Source: Ruminococcus sp. (GTDB taxonomy: Bacteria; Bacillota; Clostridia; Oscillospirales; Ruminococcaceae). Taken from it: a DNA stretch of 32,066 nt. A program made the position numbers and the translations under genes. Every line of letters begins with the position of its first letter. Position 1 is the stretch's first letter. Below the pieces are notes generated by a model, which did no database searches, had not been told where the DNA came from, and was given only the letters and a program-made list of their open reading frames with translations. This document shows positions 14,936 to 23,113 of this stretch, one piece after another. The stretch covers positions 1-32,066 of the forward strand of contig JAMPAO010000014.1 in assembly GCA_023667165.1 (NCBI GenBank), read 5' to 3'.

Positions 14936-15757
14936 TCAAATTGTTTTATAATCCGCTGTATTATCTTTATAAAATATTTGTAAAAACTTCTTTATGATTA
15001 GCCAACAATCGGCGGTGATCACCGCGTTTCCTCCCGTTGACGCCATGTGAAAAAAATACCTTTCCTCACCGTAATTTCTTCTGCCCTCATTTGAGGCGGA
15101 TACCGTAATAACGTTCTCCGCGCCCGAAAGATCGCCGGGAGAGCAGTTGTATTCTATAGCCAGCAGCTCTCTCATCTTTTCTCCGTGATCTGCTCTCGGC
15201 GAAAAATACTCCTCCGACAGTATCCCATAGGCGTACTCGCTGCCGTGATAACAGGGTTCATGCTCATAAGGGCGTCTGCCCTCTATAAAGCAGCCCTCCC
15301 GCCTCATGCCTATTTTCTCCATTACCCTCCACGAGCCGATATTTTCCGTATCGCTGTGCGCGATCACCCGCCGCAGATCAAGACCGTCGAATGCAAAAGC
15401 CAGCAGAGCCTTTCCTACCTCGGTGCAGTAACCCCTGCCCCAGCAGTCCCTGTGGATTATCCAGCCTATCTCCGCTTGGGTGCAGTCGTCGATAAGTCCC
15501 AGATCCGCAGTGCCTATAAGTGCGCCCGTCGTTTTGAGCGTGACCGCAAAAATATAATAATTTTCATCCTTCGCGGAAAATCTTATATAATCTCTGTAAT
15601 CCTGTTCGCTTTGAACGCCGCAGATCAAGAATCGGGTGTTTTCCGCGCTGCCGACGTAGGAGCAGGCGGCGGGGATATCCTTTTCGGTAAATCTGCGGAG
15701 AATGAGCCTTTCCGTTTTTATTTCCGGCAACATAATTTTTCTCTTCACGTTGTTCAT
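14936..15757 (-). CDS. RimJ/RimL-type GNAT joined to the truncated 5' half of a second GNAT
   Basis: The product is 273 residues. Residues about 10-185 form a complete RimJ/RimL-type N-acetyltransferase (KTERLILRRF, IGTADLGL, and the acetyl-CoA loop WGRGYCTEVGKAL). From M195 (RELLAIEYNCSPGDLS) a second GNAT of another family starts in the same frame. It stops being native at NAVITAD (D250, codon 15008-15010), after which 23 residues are read from the mobile element. An internal ATG at 15173-15175 has GGAG upstream, so the second domain may once have been separate. The start at 15757 overlaps the CPBP stop (ATGA) and has GGGAG upstream. The first domain may still be active; the second is broken. 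Before insertion the fused product would have been about 436 residues. Confidence 0.8.
   Translation of the reverse strand: MNNVKRKIMLPEIKTERLILRRFTEKDIPAACSYVGSAENTRFLICGVQSEQDYRDYIRFSAKDENYYIFAVTLKTTGALIGTADLGLIDDCTQAEIGWIIHRDCWGRGYCTEVGKALLAFAFDGLDLRRVIAHSDTENIGSWRVMEKIGMRREGCFIEGRRPYEHEPCYHGSEYAYGILSEEYFSPRADHGEKMRELLAIEYNCSPGDLSGAENVITVSASNEGRRNYGEERYFFHMASTGGNAVITADCWLIIKKFLQIFYKDNTADYKTI
14982..15009 (-). repeat. Right terminal inverted repeat of the element
   Basis: The reverse complement of this segment matches the left end (2650-2677) at 22 of 28 positions, including GGCTAATC and AAAGAAGT. Further inside, 14948-14962 carries the ATAATCCGCTGTATT motif also found at the recombinase promoter. 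Confidence 0.75.
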
Positions 15758-16869
15758 TCTCCCAGCAGCTTGTCCGTAACGGGTCCGAACTTTGAGATCA
15801 CCTGGTAAATGTAATAAGCGCACATTATCCAGAACGAAATGCAGGCGGCAGCGACCGGCAGAGTGCGTTTTCTGTGATATTCGGTGTATTCGGGCAGTCT
15901 GACAAGTCCCTTTGCAAATACAACAACAGCCGTGACCGAGCCTATCAGCAGAAAAGCGATGATAAGCATTCCCCAGTATACGTTAGACGCCTCCTCGCCG
16001 AAAAAATATTCCGCAAAGCCGACGGACGCCGCGCAGGTGTTTATAAAGATGTGACCCGCTATGGGAAGCACAAGCGAATTTGTCTTTACCGCCGTATATC
16101 CGAAAACAAGTCCCATAACCGTGCCGAGTATGGCTTGTATCAGATTTCCATGCATAAAGCCGAATATAAGAGCGGACATTATTATAGCAAAACGTCCGCT
16201 GACGGAGCTGAGCCTCCTGAGGATCACTCCTCTGAACATAAGCTCCTCGCATATGGGCGCGCCCACAGCGGTAAGGATTATTTCCCAAATCAGATAAGCG
16301 GGCGTAATGTCCTGCTCCGTCAGATAATCCTCGGAAACGGGAGAAATACCCATTTCAAAAAAAGCGCTTATCACCGTATTCTGGCATATGATCGAGATCC
16401 CGTATGCCAGCATTATCATTCCGAAAAAAGCGAGAACGGTTTTCCCGCCTATCCTTTCCGTATCAATATACGCCCTTGCCGACGTTCCCGAGCAGTATTT
16501 GTCGTAAATAAATATGCCGGCGCAGAATATCATCGACGGCAGGCTTCCCGCAATATTGTACGCCCAGTCGATAATGGCAGTGCCGTCCTCGGTAAACCTG
16601 AACTCATAACCCGAAAGCATCATTGCGATAAAGACCGCCTGAGCCAGAACAAAAGAGCCTATACCGTGTATCAGAGCCATAATAAACGTACCCGAATAGC
16701 AGCCTTTTATACGCTTTCTTTCTCTCGGATCCATCTGCATAAGCGGCGGCGGAGCGGCAGCCGCTCCCGAATTCGCCGATGAACTGTAGGGCTGATAAGA
16801 CGGCTGATATCCGGAGCCGTCCGGATTTCCTCCGCCGTTTACGTTGTATCCGTTAAAATTATTATCCAT
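15754..16869 (-). CDS. CPBP (CAAX/Abi) intramembrane metalloprotease
   Basis: The 371-residue membrane protein has an N-terminal low-complexity tail (about 1-50, rich in Asn, Gly, Ser, Pro and Ala) and about eight membrane helices. The CPBP motifs are present: EELMFRG (EExxxR) and FGFMHGN (FxxxH), followed by a third conserved His in PIAGHIFINT. Members cleave or modify membrane peptides and some act in bacteriocin self-immunity; the substrate here is unknown. It lies 36 nt after lexA and overlaps the GNAT start, so it is probably within the murC-lexA operon. Confidence 0.9.
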   Translation of the reverse strand: MDNNFNGYNVNGGGNPDGSGYQPSYQPYSSSANSGAAAAPPPLMQMDPRERKRIKGCYSGTFIMALIHGIGSFVLAQAVFIAMMLSGYEFRFTEDGTAIIDWAYNIAGSLPSMIFCAGIFIYDKYCSGTSARAYIDTERIGGKTVLAFFGMIMLAYGISIICQNTVISAFFEMGISPVSEDYLTEQDITPAYLIWEIILTAVGAPICEELMFRGVILRRLSSVSGRFAIIMSALIFGFMHGNLIQAILGTVMGLVFGYTAVKTNSLVLPIAGHIFINTCAASVGFAEYFFGEEASNVYWGMLIIAFLLIGSVTAVVVFAKGLVRLPEYTEYHRKRTLPVAAACISFWIMCAYYIYQVISKFGPVTDKLLGE

Positions 16870-16905
16870 ATCTTTATTTTCCTTTTCCGAAAATTACGTC
16901 CGATG

Positions 16906-17493
16906 TCACAAATAACGAACGATACCCACTATCTTGCCTATTATGGAGCATTCGTCCGCTATGATCGGCTGCATCGAATCGTTTTCCGGCTCTAAGCGGT
17001 AATGTCCGTTTTCCTTGTAAAACCGCTTTACCGTGGCGCTTTCCCCGTCCACCAGCACAGCGGCGATCTCTCCGTTGTCAACGTAGCCGCATTTTTCCAC
17101 GACAGCGTAATCGCCGTCGAAAATACCGGCGTTTATCATGCTGTCGCCTCTGACCCTAAGTGCGAACAGCTCTCCCGTGTGGCTTTTCATTGGCTGAAAG
17201 GATATGTAGCCGTCAATATTCTCCACTGCGGTTATAGGCTGACCTGCGGTAATGGTGCCCGCCACGGGCAGACGCATTCCCATATCGCCCGCCAGCTTTA
17301 CGGCGCGTTTTTTTCCCTCCATTTTTTCCAGATACCCCTCGCTTATAAGGTAATTGACATACCTTGCGGCAGTCGAGGTGGAAGCGATGCCCAGATCGCG
17401 GCATATCTCCCTTATGGACGGAGAATAACCCTCCTGCGTCCTCTGCCTGATGTAATCGTACACTTTCTTGTGGATCTCCTTGAGTTCTTTCAT
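16906..17493 (-). CDS. lexA: LexA repressor, SOS response
   Basis: This 195-residue SOS repressor cleaves itself when RecA filaments form. The N-terminal winged helix covers about residues 1-65 (YSPSIREICRDLGIASTSTA). The self-cleavage site is A83-G84 in ITAGQP, and the catalytic dyad is S118 in GDSM and K156 in ATVKRF. The ATG at 17493 overlaps the murC stop (TGATG), with GGGAGG upstream, and replaces the longer frame to 17625 that is only overlap with murC. Operon placement behind murC links SOS control to a cell-wall gene. No LexA box was recognised here. Confidence 0.95.
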   Translation of the reverse strand: MKELKEIHKKVYDYIRQRTQEGYSPSIREICRDLGIASTSTAARYVNYLISEGYLEKMEGKKRAVKLAGDMGMRLPVAGTITAGQPITAVENIDGYISFQPMKSHTGELFALRVRGDSMINAGIFDGDYAVVEKCGYVDNGEIAAVLVDGESATVKRFYKENGHYRLEPENDSMQPIIADECSIIGKIVGIVRYL

Positions 17494-18917
17494 CACATAG
17501 CCTCCCTGCCGTATTTCTCCTCCAGCTTTTTCAGTATCAGCCATGAGCATTTGTTTACGTCGCCGCAGCCCATAGTGATAATAAGATCGCCTTTTTCGGC
17601 GTTTTCCGCCGCATACTCCGCGCACAGCTCGAAATTTTCGTCATGATCCTGCACGTCCTCGAACCATACTGCTCCATCTGTCTTTCTTCCCAGATCCCTG
17701 TCGAAAATATTGTAGGTGTTTTTCTCCCGCGAACCCATTATCGCCGTGATAACACACCTGTCGGCAATGGAAAGAGCCTTTGCAAAATCGTCCAGCAGCA
17801 GAGCGGTGCGCGAAAATGTAAACGGCTGAAATACCGCCCATACCTTATTAAATCCCATTTCCGCCGCCGCTTTGAGCGTGGCCTCAAGCTCCGCAGGGTG
17901 ATGTCCGTAATCGTCGCAAACCGTTATGCCGCCCGCCTCGCCGTATTTCTCAAATCTCCGCTTCGCTCCTCTGAAAGCGTCCAGTCCCCTCGATATCTCC
18001 TCCGCGGACGCTCCCGCCATGCTTGCGGCGGCAGCCGCGGCAACGGCGTTGAGTATATTGTGCGCCCCGGGAATATTGAGCCGCACATGAGTAAAAAAAT
18101 CGCCTCTGTGATATATGTCGAACTCCGTGAGCATACCGCTCTTTTTTGAAATGTTTTCGGGATACCAGTCGCACCCCGCGCCGCCGTAGGTGATAACCTC
18201 CGCCGAGGAGCTTTTGACGGCTTTCATGGCGTTGGGATCGTCCCCGTTTGCAATGACTGTGCGTGCCATGCCGCAGAAGCGTTCGAAAGAGGCGATGATA
18301 TTCTCCAGCGTTCCGAAATAATCCAGATGATCCGCGTCTATATTCAGCACCACCGCAATATTCGGCGACAGCTTCAGAAAATGATCCTCAAACTCGCACG
18401 CCTCGCATATCATGACCTCGGAGCTTCCCACGCAGCCGCTGCCGCCGATAACGGGCAGCTTCCCGCCGATGTAGGCGGTGATGTCCTTTCCGCCGTCCTT
18501 CAGTATCTGCGTTATCATGGAGGTAACGGTGGTTTTTCCGTGAGTGCCGCTTACGCATACCGCTTTTTCATACCATGACGTTACGATGCCCAGCAGATCG
18601 CTGCGTTCGAGTACCGGAACTCCGCTTGCCTTGGCGGCTTTCAGCTCGGGATTGTCGCTCATAATGGCGGCGGTGTGGATAATAAGATCCGCTCCCTCGA
18701 TATTTTCCGCCCTCTGCCCCAGGAAAACCTTTATCCCCATGTCCCTTACCGCCCGAAGAGTGTCTGTTTCGTTGTTGTCGGAGCCTGTTATGAAAAAACC
18801 CTTTGCATGAAGTATCTGCGCCAGCGGATACATCCCGCTGCCGCCTATCCCTATCATATGGATATGCTTTTTCCCCGAAAGGATATTTTCATCGAATAGT
18901 CTATCAAAGTTATTCAA
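17493..18917 (-). CDS. murC: UDP-N-acetylmuramate--L-alanine ligase
   Basis: This cytoplasmic ATP-dependent ligase adds L-alanine to UDP-MurNAc in peptidoglycan synthesis. Motifs: the N-terminal IGIGGSGMYPLA nucleotide loop, the ATP-binding GTHGKTTV, and the central ligase segments DADHLDYFGT and CDDYGHHPAE. The length of about 474 residues is usual. The first start (GTG at 18926) has no room for a ribosome site. GAGGTG followed by 6 nt points to the TTG at 18917 instead, so translation probably begins with NNFDRLF. A TATAAT lies upstream near 18957-18962 on the minus strand, without a good -35 box. It heads the murC-lexA-CPBP-GNAT series. Confidence 0.95.
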   Translation of the reverse strand: MNNFDRLFDENILSGKKHIHMIGIGGSGMYPLAQILHAKGFFITGSDNNETDTLRAVRDMGIKVFLGQRAENIEGADLIIHTAAIMSDNPELKAAKASGVPVLERSDLLGIVTSWYEKAVCVSGTHGKTTVTSMITQILKDGGKDITAYIGGKLPVIGGSGCVGSSEVMICEACEFEDHFLKLSPNIAVVLNIDADHLDYFGTLENIIASFERFCGMARTVIANGDDPNAMKAVKSSSAEVITYGGAGCDWYPENISKKSGMLTEFDIYHRGDFFTHVRLNIPGAHNILNAVAAAAAASMAGASAEEISRGLDAFRGAKRRFEKYGEAGGITVCDDYGHHPAELEATLKAAAEMGFNKVWAVFQPFTFSRTALLLDDFAKALSIADRCVITAIMGSREKNTYNIFDRDLGRKTDGAVWFEDVQDHDENFELCAEYAAENAEKGDLIITMGCGDVNKCSWLILKKLEEKYGREAM

Positions 18918-19080
18918 AAGTTTCACCTCAGTTAAGAATAATTTAAGAGTCTTGTATTATAATTAAATTGCGGAAACGGAAATTTGGAAAAACTTCCTTT
19001 TTCCGATATGCGAATAACACAGCGGATAAAAACAATAATAAACATATCCGCAATACACAATGTTAAGGAGGACATTTAAA

Positions 19081-19380
19081 ATGACAATCACAGATATCAA
19101 GATCAGGAAGATCATTCCCGAGGGAAGACTCAGAGCGGTCATCTCGATCACTGTGGACGATCAGATCGCTATTCACGACATCAAGGTCGTACAGGGCGAC
19201 GCAAGACTGTTTGTGGCAATGCCCAGCAGAAAGGACGAGAACGGTGTGTTCAGAGATATCGTTCATCCCATCTCCCCCGACGCAAGGCATTCCATCGAAA
19301 GCCAGATCCTTGACGCTTATATGCGCCACATCGAAATGATGCAGGCGGAAGCCGAAGCGGAGGAAGCGGGATTATTGTAA
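19081..19380 (+). CDS. spoVG: SpoVG, RNA-binding regulator
   Basis: This small regulator of 99 residues is known in Bacillota to bind RNA or DNA and to affect septation, sporulation and virulence genes. The SpoVG pattern is clear: TDIKIRKI at the start, VDDQIAIHDIKVVQG, and the signature FVAMPSRKDENG then FRDIVHPI. The C-terminal Glu/Ala-rich helix is variable among relatives. AAGGAGG 7 nt before the ATG at 19081 fixes the start. The leader contains an inverted repeat GCGGATA/TATCCGC (19022-19028 with 19045-19051). The gene is divergent from murC and has its own terminator. Confidence 0.95.
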   Translation: MTITDIKIRKIIPEGRLRAVISITVDDQIAIHDIKVVQGDARLFVAMPSRKDENGVFRDIVHPISPDARHSIESQILDAYMRHIEMMQAEAEAEEAGLL

Positions 19381-19420
19381 TACCTTTTCGGAAATATACC
19401 CTTATCCGGCAATTTTGATA

Positions 19421-19454
19421 CGTCCCCTCAGCACGGTCTGCGGGGGCGTTTTTT
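19421..19454 (+). terminator. Terminator of spoVG
   Basis: CGTCCCC (19421-19427) pairs with GGGGGCG (19442-19448, one G-U pair), followed by TTTTTT. Confidence 0.8.
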
Positions 19455-19487
19455 CCGTCCGCTGTCCGTCCCCGCAAAAAACGCGGC

Positions 19488-20027
19488 TCATGTTCCCGAA
19501 ACGAGCCTCTGTGTTTTCAGTAAAGCGATCTGCGTCTTGGCGTCGGGAATGCTGCCGTCCATGACCATCTTGACCGCGTCCTCCAAAGGCACCCGTATAA
19601 CATCGATAAACTCGTCGTCATCGGGATCGGACTTGCCGAAATCCAGATCCCGTGCAAGATACATATGAATTTTTTCCGTCAGATATGCCACCGACGGATA
19701 GCATACTCCCAGATACTCAAAGCTGCCACACCGCGCTCCGGTTTCCTCTTTCAGTTCCCTAATACCCGCCTCTCTGTGATCCTCTCCCGGCTCCAGCTTT
19801 CCCGCGGGGATCTCAAGCAGCGGCTCGCCGAAAGCGTAACGGAACTGCCGCACCATTATCACCATGCCGTCCCTTGTCAGCGGAACGACGCATACGCCGC
19901 CCGGATGGATAACAAGCTCCCTGTCGGCTGTAACGCCGTTTTCAAGCTCCGCCTTGTCCTTTCGCACCGTTATGATCTTCCCCTCGAATACGGTTTCCTT
20001 TTCCACGGTTTTTTCGCACAGATGCAT
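19488..20027 (-). CDS. Nudix hydrolase, ADP-ribose pyrophosphatase-like
   Basis: The 179-residue enzyme is expected to hydrolyse ADP-ribose or related nucleoside diphosphate sugars. The Nudix box spans residues 76-98 and fits GX5EX7REUXEEXGU (it starts GKLEPGED and ends RELKEETGA). The upstream EPLLEIPAG and the downstream YLTEKIHMYLARDL are usual for the ADP-ribose subfamily. AAAGGAG about 10 nt upstream supports the ATG at 20027 rather than the longer frame to 20114. It is convergent with spoVG and has its own promoter (20103-20131). Confidence 0.9.
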   Translation of the reverse strand: MHLCEKTVEKETVFEGKIITVRKDKAELENGVTADRELVIHPGGVCVVPLTRDGMVIMVRQFRYAFGEPLLEIPAGKLEPGEDHREAGIRELKEETGARCGSFEYLGVCYPSVAYLTEKIHMYLARDLDFGKSDPDDDEFIDVIRVPLEDAVKMVMDGSIPDAKTQIALLKTQRLVSGT

Positions 20028-20102
20028 ACCATGACAGCTCCTTTGACCGGCGTTTTCCTCCGTCAGCGGCAAAAACGCCCCGAAAATAGTTATACTTTTA
20101 TA

Positions 20103-20131
20103 ATTATACCACATAACCCCAAAATTAACAA
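20103..20131 (-). promoter_or_regulatory. Promoter of the Nudix gene
   Basis: On the minus strand TTGTTA (20126-20131) and a perfect TATAAT (20103-20108) are 17 bp apart, about 75 bp upstream of the Nudix start. Confidence 0.7.
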
Positions 20132-20174
20132 GACGGTTTTCACAATTTTTTTTAATATTTTCTTCCTGTATGTC

Positions 20175-20203
20175 TTGTATTTTTTACAAAATTATATTAT
20201 AAT
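20175..20203 (+). promoter_or_regulatory. Promoter of the YfhO gene
   Basis: TTGTAT (20175-20180) and TATAAT (20198-20203) are 17 bp apart in a very AT-rich stretch, followed by a leader of about 80 nt. It is divergent from the Nudix promoter. Confidence 0.6.
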
Positions 20204-20290
20204 ATTGTATGTATATGTATGATCAAAACCGGACACCGCCGTGCAGACCGTATTCCCTGTGCGCGTATGTCTTAGTTTAAGGAGAGCGTT

Positions 20291-23077
20291 ATGGAAGAAA
20301 ATATCACCACCCCCGCCGCGTCCGACAGCTCGGAAAGCAAAATGGAGGTAAGGAAGCTCAACGTTGAGATAATCGACGGCGGTACGGACGGCTCCAAGAT
20401 AAAGACCAAAAAGAAAAACAGGCTTTTGACGTTCTTAAAGTCCAAACGAAGCTATTTTTTCGCCTTTATTATCCCCGCTCTTATACTGCTGGGAGCCTAC
20501 GCCGCTTTCAAGGTATGGCCGATAGGCGATATGTCGGTGCTTGTGCTTGACCTTAACGGTCAGTACGTATACTATTTCGAGCATCTGCGGGATATCGTCC
20601 ACGGAAAAGGAAGTCCCTTTATCTCATGGAGCAGGAACCTTACCGGCGAGCTTATGGGGATATACGCTTATTATCTGGCAAGTCCGTTCACGGTCATCCC
20701 CATGCTGCTGCCCCGCTCCGTAATGACGGAAGCCCTGCTGATAATGCAGCTATGCAAGGTGGGAACGGCGTCTGTCACGTTCAATTTTTATCTCAGGCGC
20801 TCCAAGGGATGCAAAAGCTCCACCGCTCTTGTTTTCGGGATGCTCTATTCGCTTATGGGATATATGGTGGTTCAGCTTATGAACCCCATGTGGCTGGACG
20901 GTCTTATCTATCTCCCGCTGATAGTTTACGGCATTGAAAAGATAATCGACCGCAATAGCTGGACAGGCTTCATAATCCCCCTTGCCCTGATGTATATGGC
21001 AAATTTTTACATTGGCTGGATGATAACCTTTTTCTCGGTAATATATTTCATTTACTATTATTTTGCGGGCAAAAAGGAGTATACTTTTTCGGTAAAGTCC
21101 TTTTTGTTCGCGGGGATAAAATTTGCCGTCGGAGGGATCGTCGCCGCGGCGGCAGCCTGCTGGGTGCTTCTTCCCCTGTACCATTCGCTGAAGCTGGGAA
21201 AATTCGATTTCTCCACTCCCAATTATGAGCTTAAGACCCAGTTCGAATTCACGGACTTTTTCAAAAATCTCCTCCCCAATACCTACGATACCTGCCGTCC
21301 GGAGGGTTCTCCCGTAGTCTACTGCGGAGTGCTGACTGTCATACTCATTCCCCTGTTTTTCCTCAACGGCAAGATCCGCTTCCGCCATAAGGCGGGAATG
21401 AGCGGACTGCTTGCGGCAGTGCTTGCCTCCATGTACCTTTCCACCGCAGATATCGCCTGGCACGGCTTTCAGGTTCCCAACTGGCTTCCCTACCGCTACA
21501 GCTTTACCTTCAGCTTTGTATTGCTTGTAATGGCGGCAATGACCTTTGAACGGCTGGAGGGAATAACCGTCAAGGATATCGGAGTTACCGCTTTCGGACT
21601 TATGGCGTATGTATTTTACGTGGGCAAGCAGGATTTTGACGGCGTTACCCTCGTCCTGACCGTGTGGTATACCGTCGTATTCACTTTGGTCTACAGCGTT
21701 TTCCTGAGGTATATCAAGCTGTCGAACAGGGTAACAAGGGCGGTGCTGACCTTTATAATGGGTCTTTTCGTGGTGGGAGAGCTGTTCGGCTCGTCCCTTT
21801 CTACCATGCACGCCATAAACAGCGACGTTACCTATTCCAAGCATTCGGGATACAACAGGATAATAACTCTCGCAAGAGATACCGTATCAAAAATATACGC
21901 CGCCGACAGCTTTGACGGCGGCGGAGTTTACCGTATAGAAAAGAACTATCACCGCACCGTAAACGACCCTATGGTAATAGGCAGCTACGGCATATCTCAT
22001 TCAAGCTCCACCTTGAATTCGGGGCCCATACAGTTCCTGCGCAGACTGGGTTTTTCCTACGGCGGTCATTATATAAGGTATAAGGGAAGCACCTACGTTT
22101 CCGACGCGGTTCTGGGGATAAAATACGTAATGGAAAAGGGCTCGTCGGAGGACGAGGCTCTGCCGGTGAATAAGCATTATGACGATCTCCTGCTTGAAAA
22201 CCGCGACAGCAAAGACGTTTTCGCGGTCTATGAAAATCCCTACGCCCTGCCCGTTGCGTTCATGGCGGACCGCTCCGTCCTCGACGTCACCTTTGAAAGC
22301 GACAATCCTTTCAACAATCAGAATACGCTGATGAGCCATCTCGTTTCCAATGAAGAAACGGAATATTTCAAGCGCATAACCGTTTCGGGAACGTTCCCCG
22401 AAAACGCAAGGCAGTCAAGCTACGGCGCGCATACCAAGTACACCCCCATAGAGGAGGGCAAGAACTGCCATATCGAATATATCCTTAACGCCCCCACCGA
22501 GGACATGATATATATGTATCTCCCCTCAAGCTACGAGCGCCAGGTAAACCTGTGGCTGAACAAGGAATTTCTCGACTATTATTTTGAAAACGGCAAAATG
22601 GTGATCCAGACCCTGGGCAGATTTGAAAAGGGCGAAGAGATATCCCTGATCGTCACCGTCACCGAGGATAAAAAGGAAGTTCTTTTCAAGGATAAGCTGT
22701 TTTATTACCTTGACGAGGAAAAATTCGCCGAGGATATAGAAAAGCTCAGACAGGGCGGTCTTAGAATGACGAGCTTCGAGGAGGATCATATCACCGGAAC
22801 CATAACCGCCGAAAAGGACGGGATAATGTTCACCACCGTAAGCTGGGAGCCGGGCTGGACAATAAAGGTAGACGGAGCGGAGGTAACGCCCGTAAAGGTC
22901 TGCGACGCTCTGATAGGCGTAGAGCTTTCGGCAGGCGAGCATGAGATTGAAATGACGTTTTTCCCTGCGGGACTTAAAGCGGGTATCATCATATCCATAG
23001 CCGCAGTGATAATAGTGATAATCATAGCCGTTACGGAAAAACGCACCGATAAAATACTCCTTGACAGATTAAATTGA
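20291..23077 (+). CDS. YfhO-family integral membrane protein, GT-C-like
   Basis: The 928-residue protein has a cytoplasmic N-terminus of about 55 residues and about 12 membrane helices between residues 56 and 500. A large extracytoplasmic domain (about 520-890) and a final helix (about 903-922) follow. The loop after the first helix has DLNGQYVYYFEHLRD and SWSRNLTGE, a conserved pattern of YfhO proteins and of polyprenyl-sugar dependent (GT-C) glycosyltransferases. Bacillus YfhO is needed for lipoteichoic acid glycosylation, so envelope glycosylation is likely. The sugar and acceptor are unknown. AAGGAG precedes the ATG at 20291. Some paralogues lie in exopolysaccharide loci, but no such genes are beside it here. 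Confidence 0.88.
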   Translation: MEENITTPAASDSSESKMEVRKLNVEIIDGGTDGSKIKTKKKNRLLTFLKSKRSYFFAFIIPALILLGAYAAFKVWPIGDMSVLVLDLNGQYVYYFEHLRDIVHGKGSPFISWSRNLTGELMGIYAYYLASPFTVIPMLLPRSVMTEALLIMQLCKVGTASVTFNFYLRRSKGCKSSTALVFGMLYSLMGYMVVQLMNPMWLDGLIYLPLIVYGIEKIIDRNSWTGFIIPLALMYMANFYIGWMITFFSVIYFIYYYFAGKKEYTFSVKSFLFAGIKFAVGGIVAAAAACWVLLPLYHSLKLGKFDFSTPNYELKTQFEFTDFFKNLLPNTYDTCRPEGSPVVYCGVLTVILIPLFFLNGKIRFRHKAGMSGLLAAVLASMYLSTADIAWHGFQVPNWLPYRYSFTFSFVLLVMAAMTFERLEGITVKDIGVTAFGLMAYVFYVGKQDFDGVTLVLTVWYTVVFTLVYSVFLRYIKLSNRVTRAVLTFIMGLFVVGELFGSSLSTMHAINSDVTYSKHSGYNRIITLARDTVSKIYAADSFDGGGVYRIEKNYHRTVNDPMVIGSYGISHSSSTLNSGPIQFLRRLGFSYGGHYIRYKGSTYVSDAVLGIKYVMEKGSSEDEALPVNKHYDDLLLENRDSKDVFAVYENPYALPVAFMADRSVLDVTFESDNPFNNQNTLMSHLVSNEETEYFKRITVSGTFPENARQSSYGAHTKYTPIEEGKNCHIEYILNAPTEDMIYMYLPSSYERQVNLWLNKEFLDYYFENGKMVIQTLGRFEKGEEISLIVTVTEDKKEVLFKDKLFYYLDEEKFAEDIEKLRQGGLRMTSFEEDHITGTITAEKDGIMFTTVSWEPGWTIKVDGAEVTPVKVCDALIGVELSAGEHEIEMTFFPAGLKAGIIISIAAVIIVIIIAVTEKRTDKILLDRLN

Positions 23078-23113
23078 AACTAAGAAAAAATGCAGGAAGC
23101 AAGGAGAAACCAA

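Larger units (their letters stand above)
2650..15007. mobile_element. Integrative mobilizable element, Tn4451/TnpX type, about 12.36 kb
   Basis: The element interrupts a GNAT gene whose halves lie on either side (2089-2649 and 15008-15757). Its ends are 28-bp imperfect inverted repeats (2650-2677 and 14982-15009; 22 of 28 match). A direct AT dinucleotide occurs at 2650-2651 and 15008-15009, which would be the crossover core and restores the host frame exactly. An alternative CA core (2645-2646 and 15006-15007) also preserves frame but removes one codon. The large serine recombinase sits at the left end, as expected, followed by TnpW, relaxase and MobC. The element carries no conjugation machinery of its own, so it would need a helper for transfer. 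Cargo occupies 7.84-14.9 kb. Confidence 0.88.

Noticed and set aside
2650..15007. A complete conjugative transposon
   Set aside because: There are no VirB4, VirD4 or other mating-pair genes; only relaxase and MobC are present, so it is mobilizable at most.
15874..16782. Plus-strand ORF opposite the CPBP gene
   Set aside because: Basic, Tyr/His-rich shadow translation with no recognisable domain.
20750..21844. Long minus-strand ORF (364 codons) opposite the YfhO gene
   Set aside because: It is antisense to an intact membrane protein gene and has His/Gln/Lys-rich composition typical of shadows.
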